Below are positions 42,547 to 50,412 of a stretch of 64,000 bases of DNA, one piece after another. The stretch is from JBCBRD01 sp039819785. Lineage in GTDB: Bacteria > Pseudomonadota > Alphaproteobacteria > Rhizobiales > Hyphomicrobiaceae. Within the stretch, counting starts at the first letter, position 1. Every line of letters starts with the position of its first letter. The stretch lies in NCBI GenBank assembly GCA_039819785.1, contig JBCBRH010000010.1, positions 1-64,000 on the forward strand, read 5' to 3'. The notes beneath the pieces are model-generated. The model saw only the letters and a list, made by a program, of their open reading frames with translations. It was not told the DNA's origin and searched no databases. A program made the position numbers and the translations under genes.

Positions 42547-42614
42547 GGCATCTTTTCCCGGTACGGTTATGCTGTGTTGCCGGGAGCGTCGTGCGAGAGA
42601 AATTGAGGGAAAGT

Positions 42615-43493
42615 GTGTTGAATTCACGTTGGTGCCGTCTGATCCATCTGGATGTTTGTCGATCGGTCACGTGGTCGCCACACGGTCGGCGATTTGCGCT
42701 CCTTGCAAGCCTACTGTGGCTGTTTGGTGCTTTGCCGATTGTGACGCTGACGGCGGCGCATGCCAGTCCGGATGGAGTGGCACAGGGGGCGTTGGGCCTA
42801 ACCGGTGGAAGCATTCAGACGCCTGCGAAAAAGCCAGCCCCTTCAAAGCCGCCGAAATCGGAACAGCCCGTTACGATGGATCAGTTTCTTGATCGGCTGA
42901 TGATGGCTGAATCCGGTGGGAGGGCCACTGCTAAAAACCCGCGATCAACGGCGCTTGGACCTTTTCAGTTTATCAAGTCCACCTGGATTGATGTGATGAA
43001 GCGTCATTTTCCCGACATTGCCAGGAAACATGACCGGACGGCACTGCTGGCTTTGCGCACCGATCCCAAAGTGGCCCGAATGGCAGCTGGAGCGTACACG
43101 CGCGATCTGGCAGGTGCCCTGCAGCGGGCCGATCTCAAAGACAGCTTCGTCAATCTGCGGCTGGCTTATCTGCTGGGACCAACGGCTGTGACCCGCGTGC
43201 TGCAGGCGAAGGACACCCAACCAGTTTCTCGGTTGATTTCGCCAGCTGCGCTCAGGGCCAACCCGTTTCTGCGTCGTTTGAATGTGGCAGGTTTGAAAGC
43301 GCGTGCTCAGCGTGACCTGTCGTTGGCCAATGATGCGGCACTTAACCTCAAGCTTCCCCCTGACAGCCGCAAAAAGCGGTCCGGGCCGCGCATTCGTGTG
43401 CGTTGTAACTTGGCGCGCCCCAGCTGCAAGCGCTGGCTGGCGCTGCAAAAGCGCAAGGCGGCCGCGAAGGCTAGACGCAAAGCACGGCGCTGA
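42615..43493 (+). CDS. Lytic transglycosylase-like (SLT) secreted protein
   Basis: About 292 residues from the GTG at 42615, with GAGGG upstream (a TTG at 42618 is equally placed). The hydrophobic segment FALLASLLWLFGALPIVTLTAAHA is a signal peptide. The lysozyme-like domain is short: MAESGGRATAKNPRSTALGP then FQFIKSTW holds the catalytic Glu and the S.A.G.FQ....TW signature, and LRTDPKVARMAAGAYTRDL follows. The C-terminal 80 residues are strongly basic (LQKRKAAAKARRKARR) and may bind peptidoglycan or nucleic acid. It probably cleaves glycan strands in the periplasm. It is the first of a run of envelope genes. Confidence 0.87.
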   Translation: MLNSRWCRLIHLDVCRSVTWSPHGRRFALLASLLWLFGALPIVTLTAAHASPDGVAQGALGLTGGSIQTPAKKPAPSKPPKSEQPVTMDQFLDRLMMAESGGRATAKNPRSTALGPFQFIKSTWIDVMKRHFPDIARKHDRTALLALRTDPKVARMAAGAYTRDLAGALQRADLKDSFVNLRLAYLLGPTAVTRVLQAKDTQPVSRLISPAALRANPFLRRLNVAGLKARAQRDLSLANDAALNLKLPPDSRKKRSGPRIRVRCNLARPSCKRWLALQKRKAAAKARRKARR

Positions 43494-43592
43494 CGCCGCA
43501 ATGTCTCAATTTTCGTGTGTTGCCCTGTTGGCAATCCTACAGCCTGTTTTCTTTTCGTGGTCTCGCAAAGCAGGCTCTCAGCTCTTGAGTTG

Positions 43593-43640
43593 GAGCATGT
43601 TCCGGGCGGAAAACCGCGTACACTTTTCCTGAACATGCTC
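43593..43640. repeat. 48-bp palindrome-ended interspersed repeat, copy 3
   Basis: Nearly identical to copy 1 (GCGTACACT in place of GCATACACT) and in the same orientation. As with copy 2, the right end meets a minus-strand stop codon (CTA at 43640-43642), so the TAG belongs to the repeat border. Ends are GAGCATGTTC and GAACATGCTC. Confidence 0.9.
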
Positions 43641-44182
43641 TACAGGCTGCCGAACCACCGTGGGACTGCTCGCTTGTAGGCGGCGTATTCGGCACCGAAC
43701 TTCGTGGACAATTCGGTCTCTTCATGGCTGATGACAAAGCGTGTCATCACATGAACGTAACCGATCAGACCCGTCAACGCGGCCACTGGTGAGACCAAAG
43801 CCACCGTGCCCAGCGGGACGAAAAACGCCGTGTAGATCGGGTTACGGCTCCAACGGAAAACGCCTGTTGTGGTGAGTTTTTCCGGCTGACCAAAGCTTGA
43901 TGCGGTCAACGACAGGCGCATGTGCCGCTGCAGGGCCAAAACCGCGCCAAAGAAGAAAGCCACGGAGACCAGCAGCGCCATCGCGACCATATTGCCCTCG
44001 CGAAGCTCAAGTCCGGCTTGCGGGTTCAAAAATAGCGCCGTCCAGAATGTTCCCAGATAGACCGCCCAGCTCAGCCAGCTGCTGGCGTCGATCCCCATCG
44101 ATGACAACGACTGGGTTGCGCCGTCATTTTCCAGATGGGTTCGGCTCTGGGTGTAGGCGGCGGAATTGCGCATCGGTTGCAT
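43640..44182 (-). CDS. Isoprenylcysteine carboxyl methyltransferase-like membrane protein
   Basis: 180 residues with about four membrane helices. The C-terminal half carries the family signature LTTTGVFRWSRNPIYTAFF, and EETELSTKFGAEYAAYKRAVPRW, which form the S-adenosylmethionine site in ICMT/PEMT-type enzymes. Bacterial members are usually of unknown substrate; small phospholipid or isoprenoid methylation are the usual proposals. It converges with the transglycosylase-like gene, and its stop codon is at a 48-bp repeat. A second, shorter member is encoded at 62319-62822. Starts downstream of 44182 (MGIDASSW at about residue 29) are possible. Confidence 0.87.
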   Translation of the reverse strand: MQPMRNSAAYTQSRTHLENDGATQSLSSMGIDASSWLSWAVYLGTFWTALFLNPQAGLELREGNMVAMALLVSVAFFFGAVLALQRHMRLSLTASSFGQPEKLTTTGVFRWSRNPIYTAFFVPLGTVALVSPVAALTGLIGYVHVMTRFVISHEETELSTKFGAEYAAYKRAVPRWFGSL

Positions 44183-44449
44183 CCATACTGTCTTATCGGC
44201 CCAGCTTTGCGCTCAGGCTCGTCGGTTTCAGCAGTCGTGTTTTGCAATCGGCAGGCCAGGAAACGGACACTGAGACACGGATGTCCCGCACGATTTTCGA
44301 CCGATTAACCAATGGGAGACGGTGTCAGGTCGCCGGGTGTTTCATTTGAGGTGCTCATCGGTCACCGGCGGTTTGCGGTTCGGCTATGGATTTGCCAAGC
44401 TTGGACGAAGACGTCAGACTTCGCGCAATCGCTCAGGATAACAAAAAAT

Positions 44450-45022
44450 ATGCTCAAGCCATTGTTTTTTAACACTATAATATCATCAGCTCTGGTCTGT
44501 GCTTTGGGTGTTTCGCCGACTATCGGCAAGGTTTTGCCCGAACCGACCGAGGTGCTTCCCGTCGTTCTCACGCTTGATACAAAGCTGTCGGGCTGCGGTA
44601 TTCAGGCTGATTATCAAACCGGTCAGAACAAGATTTCCATCATCGTGGTTGGTCTTCGAGATGAAACCGCGACACGGTTTTCGCTCAAAGCGACGTGGAC
44701 CGATTTGACACAACCCGACCGTGGTCTTGAAGACGTCGTGCTCAAGACTGGGACACTGGACACGAAGGTGTTGTTTCCAACTGTGCGCAAGCTTGCTCAG
44801 GGAACCGTGGAGACTTCAGCCCAGCTCGATGGCATTCAAGGTGCCAGGTTTATTCAGAGTATTATGGTTGCAGGCGCGAACATCACTTTGAGGGATGATG
44901 CTGGAAAACCTTTGACGCTCAGTCTGCCCGGCCCGGTTCCCAATCTTGTGCGCGCCAGTTACCTCAACTGCTCAGGTGATCTGTTTCGGCCCGTGGGTGA
45001 GAGCCGTGGCGCGACGCCATAG
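44450..45022 (+). CDS. Exported protein of unknown function
   Basis: 190 residues from the ATG at 44450, after AGGATAA at about ten bases. The leader MLKPLFFNTIISSALVCALG leads to SPTIGK and is a signal peptide. The mature part is beta-rich (NKISIIVVGLRDETATRFSLKATWTDL; TVRKLAQGTVETSAQLDGIQ; ANITLRDDAGKPLTLSLPG) with two cysteines (SGCGIQADY and YLNCSGDLF) that may pair. No domain recognised. It is 170 bp ahead of the EipA-like gene in the same orientation. Probably periplasmic. Confidence 0.75.
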   Translation: MLKPLFFNTIISSALVCALGVSPTIGKVLPEPTEVLPVVLTLDTKLSGCGIQADYQTGQNKISIIVVGLRDETATRFSLKATWTDLTQPDRGLEDVVLKTGTLDTKVLFPTVRKLAQGTVETSAQLDGIQGARFIQSIMVAGANITLRDDAGKPLTLSLPGPVPNLVRASYLNCSGDLFRPVGESRGATP

Positions 45023-45190
45023 ACCGATGCCAGCCTCGAATCCGGATATCTGGCGACTTCATATCTGGCGACCCGAAACGAGGTGGGCTGTCCGACGCTG
45101 CATTGGCGGCCCAACCAGCAGCATACTGCATGATCACATTCGTCCCATGTTGTGGTCTTAGTGGACCCAAGCCCATAGGGTGAAGGATCG

Positions 45191-46951
45191 ATGAAGCAAG
45201 GGGCTGATGGACATATGGCTTACGATCACAAGGCTCATGAAAAAAGTGCCCGTCAGGATGGCGTTCCGCAACCGGCAGTGTCTCAACCTAAATGCGAACC
45301 GGGGTCTGAGTTCTTCGGTTGTCTCCCCAGCGCGCGGGAGCGTGGCGTCACACTCGTTGGTGCAGAACCGGGCATTTCACTTTCAGGCATCGCACGGTTT
45401 AGCATTGCGCTGTTGGCCATGAGCTTGATTGCCTTTCCCGGCGCTAACCCCGGTCTGGCACAGACACCAAATGCCACCACTTGCACGGCTGATGACTTCA
45501 ATAAAGCCATCGACGCAGCTGGACTTCGTCTTCGCGACTTCAACAACAAAGCCTCGCCACAGCTCAACGGCCGGATCAAGCAACTCAAAACCGCGAAGGG
45601 TTGGGGCAGTGACGCCAGCGATCAGCGAGCAATGGACTATTTGCGGGATGCGCGCATTGCGAGTCTCGACGTCAAGGCCGGCAACCTACTGGCCCGGCTG
45701 GATGCGTTGGGACAGGCGGGAGAGGCTGATCCCATCGACTGCAGCAAACTTGCTGATCTAGAAGCCACCGGACTTGAGCTTCTCGCCGTCATGAAGGCCA
45801 AGCTCGCTCATACCGAACAGAAGATCGCAACGGAGCTGTCGGGAACACAAACTGCAACCGCCTCCGTCAAAACCGACCCGGGGGCTGGTGCCCCTGCGAT
45901 TGATCCCTTCTTGGGTGAGAGAACAAAGACAGCCAAGCAGCCTGAACCCGTTTCGGAACCGAAGGTGGCGGATGCGCCCGCCGAAGCCACGGTGATCAAT
46001 CGGCCGACCGACAGCAAGGTCGGAACGCAAAGCGAAGCTTCGGTGGCAGGCGTGGTTGGCGAACCCGCCAGCGCCAGGTCGACCGCTGCCTTAGACCCGC
46101 TCAAGGGAACGTTGACTGAGCAGCCGGCTGAGGGAAAAGCGCCAGCTGCCGCGACGTCTCCCAAACTGGCGCCTGCGGCAAAAACCAAACCCGACGCTCC
46201 AGCCATTGAAAAACCGTCGAACACCCCGACGGTGGCAAAAACAAAGACGCAAGCAGCGCCTGCGAAGGCTGCACCGGTCCCACCACCTGCCAATTGGTCC
46301 ACACAGACGGAGCGGGCCGAGGGTCGCTCAGTGCGGCCGCGTGATGACCTGATCGCATTGAACAGGCCTTACTTGAGCAACGGTTCGGAAACAGCAACCG
46401 GTGCCCCAGGCGGTGTTGAGAACGGCGGGGTCAACGCCGCGCTTCAAGACGGCATCGTCGCAGAGCCACAGGGCTACACGATCGATGAAATCCGCAATGC
46501 TTCAAAGGGGTTCTTTGGCACGCTCTCTGCCAGTCTCGCCGGCGTCATTGAGCATGCCTTCAAGAACTGGGGCCAGCCGACGGCTTACATCCTTGGGACC
46601 GAAGGGGGCGGCGCGTTTCTGGCCGGTTTGAGGTATGGCGAGGGCAAGGTCTATCCCCGGTTCGGCGAAGCCAAGCCGATTTACTGGCATGGTCCATCCC
46701 TTGGGTATGATTTCGGTGCAGCTGGTTCCCAGACGCTGATCCTCGTTTACTCGCTGGAGCGCCCCGAAGATCTGATGCGCAGTTTCACCGGTCTAGACGG
46801 CTCAGCGTATCTGGTCGGCGGTGTCGGGTTGACCGTGCTCAAGGGTGGCCCCGTGGTGATGACCCCGATCCGGACAGGCCTCGGCCTGAGGCTGGGGGCA
46901 AATGTCGGCTACCTCAGGTTCACTGATCAACCGACGTGGAACCCGTTTTAA
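45191..46951 (+). CDS. EipA-like (DUF1134) envelope protein with a 420-residue N-terminal extension
   Basis: 586 residues. A cytoplasmic tail of about 65 residues is followed by a hydrophobic signal-anchor (FSIALLAMSLIAFPG to GLAQTP). Then comes a helical domain with three cysteines (TTCTADDFNKAIDAAGLRLR ... PIDCSKL), about 220 residues rich in Ala, Pro and Thr, and the C-terminal DUF1134 domain from about residue 425 (GYTIDEIRNASKGFFGTLSAS, FLAGLRYGEGKVYPRF, GGVGLTVLKGGPVVMTPIRTG). DUF1134 proteins such as Brucella EipA are small periplasmic envelope-integrity proteins; here the domain is only the last quarter. The start has AAGGA a few bases upstream. Confidence 0.85.
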   Translation: MKQGADGHMAYDHKAHEKSARQDGVPQPAVSQPKCEPGSEFFGCLPSARERGVTLVGAEPGISLSGIARFSIALLAMSLIAFPGANPGLAQTPNATTCTADDFNKAIDAAGLRLRDFNNKASPQLNGRIKQLKTAKGWGSDASDQRAMDYLRDARIASLDVKAGNLLARLDALGQAGEADPIDCSKLADLEATGLELLAVMKAKLAHTEQKIATELSGTQTATASVKTDPGAGAPAIDPFLGERTKTAKQPEPVSEPKVADAPAEATVINRPTDSKVGTQSEASVAGVVGEPASARSTAALDPLKGTLTEQPAEGKAPAAATSPKLAPAAKTKPDAPAIEKPSNTPTVAKTKTQAAPAKAAPVPPPANWSTQTERAEGRSVRPRDDLIALNRPYLSNGSETATGAPGGVENGGVNAALQDGIVAEPQGYTIDEIRNASKGFFGTLSASLAGVIEHAFKNWGQPTAYILGTEGGGAFLAGLRYGEGKVYPRFGEAKPIYWHGPSLGYDFGAAGSQTLILVYSLERPEDLMRSFTGLDGSAYLVGGVGLTVLKGGPVVMTPIRTGLGLRLGANVGYLRFTDQPTWNPF

Positions 46952-46999
46952 CTGACAGGCGCGGCTGGCACGCAGCGACTTGGCCGCCGACCAAAAGGC

Positions 47000-47040
47000 G
47001 CAGGACCCACGGTCGGCGATGTGCCATCCGCAGGTCCTGC
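47000..47040. terminator. Hairpin between convergent genes, possible bidirectional terminator
   Basis: GCAGGACC (47000-47007) and GGTCCTGC (47033-47040) form a perfect 8-bp stem, with a short inner CGG/CCG. It lies between the stop of the EipA-like gene and that of the first L,D-transpeptidase. It is followed rightward by TTGTTGTGTG, not a clean T-run, so termination is uncertain. Confidence 0.4.
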
Positions 47041-47078
47041 TTGTTGTGTGACCCGGTTGGGGTCTGTCGCAGCAAGGG

Positions 47079-47831
47079 TCAGTAGCGCAGGCGGCGGCGT
47101 GGGGGATCACCTGGCCATGTGCGACCGTAAGACGATGATGGCTTGGCGTAGGAGTATGTGACGCGCGGCTTCTGCCGGCTCGTCTGGCGATACTGCTTCT
47201 TATATCTCGCCTGGCTGTAGCTCTTGCGCTTTGTCTTTGGTTTGCGGGCAACGGCTGCTGGCCGGTCCTTGGCAACGCCTGTGACGACAATCCGCGTGTT
47301 TGCGCGTTTGTGTTTCAGAACCAGATTGTAGAGCCTTTTAGCGTTGGCCGGCGAAAGGCGGATGCAGCCATGTGATGCTGGTGCACCCAGGCGTCCGGTC
47401 GCGTACGTGGCGTGGATGGCATACCCGCCATGGTAGAAAATCGAATAGGGCATCGGCGCGTTATCGTATTTGCGCGAGTAATGCATCTTGGTCATCCACT
47501 TGGGACGATAGTGACCGGTTGGCGTGCGATAGCCCTTCCGGCCCGATGAAATCTTGAATGTGTTGGTGACTTTCCCACGCTGCCTGACAGTCATGCGCTG
47601 CCGGGTCAGGTCAACGCTGATCTTGAGCGTTGGGCGGGAGCCGACTTTCTTTTTGACGGCTGGCTTTTTAGCTTTGGTCTTTGCAGCCGTTGCTGCTGCC
47701 GGTGAGGTTGCCGCTGCTGCGACGGTGATGGGTTTGTCTGTCGTTACGGTTTCAGCGTTGGACGCTGAAGACAGGCCAATGAGGACGCCGAGACCACTCA
47801 GGGCTACGGCTGGCAGAATACGCAAGTACAT
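47079..47831 (-). CDS. L,D-transpeptidase (YkuD/ErfK family), longer paralogue
   Basis: 250 residues from the ATG at 47831, which has TTGGAG six bases upstream. The leader MYLRILPAVALSGLGVLIGL with SSASNAE is a signal peptide. The catalytic domain has the YkuD pattern: LTRQRMTVRQRGKV, SSGRKGYRTPTGHYRPKWM, YHGGYAIHATY and the active-site SHGCIRLSPANAKRL (Cys nucleophile). A basic Arg/Lys/Tyr-rich tail of about 60 residues follows. Such enzymes make 3-3 peptidoglycan crosslinks or attach proteins to the wall. A shorter paralogue lies next to it on the same strand, 250 bp upstream. Confidence 0.93.
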   Translation of the reverse strand: MYLRILPAVALSGLGVLIGLSSASNAETVTTDKPITVAAAATSPAAATAAKTKAKKPAVKKKVGSRPTLKISVDLTRQRMTVRQRGKVTNTFKISSGRKGYRTPTGHYRPKWMTKMHYSRKYDNAPMPYSIFYHGGYAIHATYATGRLGAPASHGCIRLSPANAKRLYNLVLKHKRANTRIVVTGVAKDRPAAVARKPKTKRKSYSQARYKKQYRQTSRQKPRVTYSYAKPSSSYGRTWPGDPPRRRLRY

Positions 47832-48080
47832 GTTGTTCTCCAACGCGCGACATTCGAGATGGGCTTTGGATCAGGAACTGCGCCGACATCGCGTTTTTTG
47901 AAACGCTAACCACGCACCTGATCCGCCACCGTTGTGACGCGGTTAGAATAGTCCGATATCGTCTGAGAAGGCTTAAGGCTCGCGACTTTATTGATTATAA
48001 TCAATGTGTTAATGCATGACCCGAAATGGCGCATTTTCGACGCTGGAACCTGCCTTGCGTAGGATTGGACAGCACCTGGC

Positions 48081-48530
48081 TTATCGGATGCGGATCCGGG
48101 TATTGCCGGCCCCATACCGACGAACCAGGGTGAACAGCCGCCGCGCATTGCCAGGTGCCAGGCGGATGCATCCGTGCGATGCGGGCCGACCGAGCCACTT
48201 TGTTTCATAGGTGCCGTGGATCGCGTATCCACCGCGAAAGAAGACCGAGTGCGGCATTGGCGACATGTTGTATTTGCGCGAGTGCCACATCTTTTCGAGG
48301 CGTGTCGGGCGGTATGAGCCTGAGGGTGTGCGATAGCCCGAGCGACCGGTTGAAACGGCCCAACGGTGTCTGAGTTTGCCGCCGATATAGACACGCATGG
48401 TTTGGGAGGATTTGCTGATTTGGACCGACAGGCGTTGCGCTTCGGCTGTGTGCGATGTCAGCCCTTGGACAACCGTGAGACCAAAGACAACCAATGCGCC
48501 CAACGCGACGCGATACGAACACCCCTGCAT
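48081..48530 (-). CDS. L,D-transpeptidase (YkuD/ErfK family), short paralogue
   Basis: 149 residues, signal peptide MQGCSYRVALGALVVFGLTV. It keeps the same core as its neighbour: ISKSSQTMRVYIGGKLRHRW, STGRSGYRTPSGSYRPTRL, FRGGYAIHGTY and SHGCIRLAPGNARRL. It lacks the basic tail and the leading spacer of the longer protein, so it is almost the minimal domain. The two genes are tandem paralogues, probably from a local duplication, and their promoters may be separate because the gap is about 250 bp. Periplasmic peptidoglycan crosslinking is the expected role. Confidence 0.92.
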   Translation of the reverse strand: MQGCSYRVALGALVVFGLTVVQGLTSHTAEAQRLSVQISKSSQTMRVYIGGKLRHRWAVSTGRSGYRTPSGSYRPTRLEKMWHSRKYNMSPMPHSVFFRGGYAIHGTYETKWLGRPASHGCIRLAPGNARRLFTLVRRYGAGNTRIRIR

Positions 48531-48773
48531 GACCCCAAAGCCCCCTGACTGTATTGCCGCCTGTCTTCACCACCGGGGCAGACGGCCTTGGAAACGGACC
48601 CACCTGCCCTGCGCGTTAACCCTATCTCGAGGGCACGCAACGGACCATGCACCCATGTGATTACGGCGACCTCACGAGGTGCTGATGTTCCAGCTTCCGA
48701 CAGGAGGCTGACTGGAAAAAGGGGCTCAACGGGTCACCTGCCGATGGTGCACGCTTTAAGCCGGTCCGACGGT

Positions 48774-50213
48774 TCAGTCCTTGATTTTTTCATAGCCATC
48801 CAGAGCGCGTTGGCGGGCTTTGCTGTGATTGACGATGGCGTCTGGATAGGTTTCGCCAAGCACCACGCCTGCCTTTTTCAGCGTTTCTGCATCGGCCTCA
48901 AAAGGAGCGTGCAGAACCTTGGTTGGCAGACCAACAATTTCCGGCACCCATTTTCTCACGTAGTCGCCATTGGGATCGAACTTCTGGCCCTGGGTGATGG
49001 GATTGAAAATGCGGAAATAGGGTGACGCGTCCGCGCCAGAGCCTGCAACCCACTGCCAGCTTGCAGAGTTTGACGCCAAATCGGCATCAACCAGCGTATC
49101 CCAAAACCACTTCTCCCCTTCCTGCCAGGGGATCAGCAGATGCTTGATCAGGAACGATGCGGTAATCATCCGCACCCGGTTGTGCATCCAGCCGGTCGCA
49201 TAGAGTTCGCGCATGCCTGCATCGACGATGGGGTAACCGGTCTTGCCGCGTTGCCACGCCTTGAGAGCTGCATCATCGGACTGCCAGGGAAAGTCGTTGA
49301 ACTTTTCCTTGAAGGCGCTATCAGGCAAGTGCTCAAAGTGAAACAATAAATGCGCTGAAAACTCCCGCCAAACCACCTCTTTCAGGAAGGTTTCGCGATC
49401 AGCATCCAGTTTCGCGACATCGCCGTTTCGCACCGTCGTCGCCCGCCAGAGGGCCTGGGGGCTGATCTCTCCAAAATGCAGATGAGGCGACAGGCGGGAC
49501 GTTCCCTTGTGATCGGGCCGGTTGCGTTCCTTGTCATAGCCTTCAAGCGCGTTTTCCAAGAAATCATCAAGCCGGTCATGTGCACCAGCTTCGCCAGGTG
49601 TCCACAGATCGGACCAGCTTTCCGCCCAGTTGGGGTCCGTTGGGCAAAGCGACCAGTCATTCAGTTTATCTGACGTTAACTTACCGTCGTAAGGTTTCAG
49701 CTTTTTTGGTGCCGGGATGGCCTTGCCAATCTCGACCTGACTGGCCAGCGACCGCCAAAACGGGGTGTAGACTTTGTAGACATCCCCGGCCTGGGTGCGG
49801 ATGTCCTCGGGGTCCATCAGCAGCCGGCCGCGGTATCGCTTGCAGGCAATGCTTTTCTCGTCGAGTGCCTCTTTCAATTCGCGCTCGCGGGTACCACCGC
49901 CCGGCTCGTAGTTGCGCGTAAAATGAACCGCGGCAGCGCCGGTCTCATTGGCGAGTTCACATAGCACGTCGATGGGTTTGCCCCGTCGCAGGATAAGATC
50001 GACCCCGCGCTCCTTGAGGTCGGCTGACAGGGATTTCAAGCTATGGTGCAACCACCATCGCGACGCTGAACCGATTGCCCAGTCGCCTTCGTCGTCCAAA
50101 ACAAAAATTGGTACCACCGGCCCTGCGTTCTCGACCGCGCTGCTGAGTGCGGGATGATCAGCTAGCCGCAATGCATTGTGAAACCATACGACAGTGGGAG
50201 CGGCCTTGGACAT
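48774..50213 (-). CDS. phrB: Deoxyribodipyrimidine photo-lyase, class I
   Basis: 479 residues, blue-light repair of cyclobutane pyrimidine dimers using FAD and an antenna chromophore. N-terminal domain begins APTVVWFHNALRLADHPALS; the usual WFRxDLRL is altered to WFHNALRL, which is uncommon. The FAD domain shows GTSRLSPHLHFGEISPQ, WREFSAHLLFHF, GYPIVDAGMRELYATGWMHNRVR and NSASWQWVAGSGADASPYFRIFNP, including the Trp residues for electron transfer. It is a canonical class I enzyme, distinct from the cryptochrome-like gene at 26766. No SOS box was noticed upstream. Confidence 0.96.
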   Translation of the reverse strand: MSKAAPTVVWFHNALRLADHPALSSAVENAGPVVPIFVLDDEGDWAIGSASRWWLHHSLKSLSADLKERGVDLILRRGKPIDVLCELANETGAAAVHFTRNYEPGGGTRERELKEALDEKSIACKRYRGRLLMDPEDIRTQAGDVYKVYTPFWRSLASQVEIGKAIPAPKKLKPYDGKLTSDKLNDWSLCPTDPNWAESWSDLWTPGEAGAHDRLDDFLENALEGYDKERNRPDHKGTSRLSPHLHFGEISPQALWRATTVRNGDVAKLDADRETFLKEVVWREFSAHLLFHFEHLPDSAFKEKFNDFPWQSDDAALKAWQRGKTGYPIVDAGMRELYATGWMHNRVRMITASFLIKHLLIPWQEGEKWFWDTLVDADLASNSASWQWVAGSGADASPYFRIFNPITQGQKFDPNGDYVRKWVPEIVGLPTKVLHAPFEADAETLKKAGVVLGETYPDAIVNHSKARQRALDGYEKIKD

Positions 50214-50412
50214 GGGTGAACCATTTTCATGTTTTGCGGGATTGAATGCTTTACGCTCAGTGGCGGCAGAACACGCCGGACTGAGACTTTGACGGTTGTA
50301 ATTCCCGCCAAACTGTCTGTCCTATTGTGCCAGTGAGCGAACGCCGCGCGGAGGGTATTGGTTCACCGAAGGCGAGTGGTACGGTTTGAAAACTGGAGCC
50401 GTCTCGCCTGTT

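Noticed and set aside
41964..42551. 195-residue leftward frame upstream of recA
   Set aside because: It covers the SOS box and the inverted repeat, has Ser/Pro/Arg-rich shadow composition and no ribosome site.
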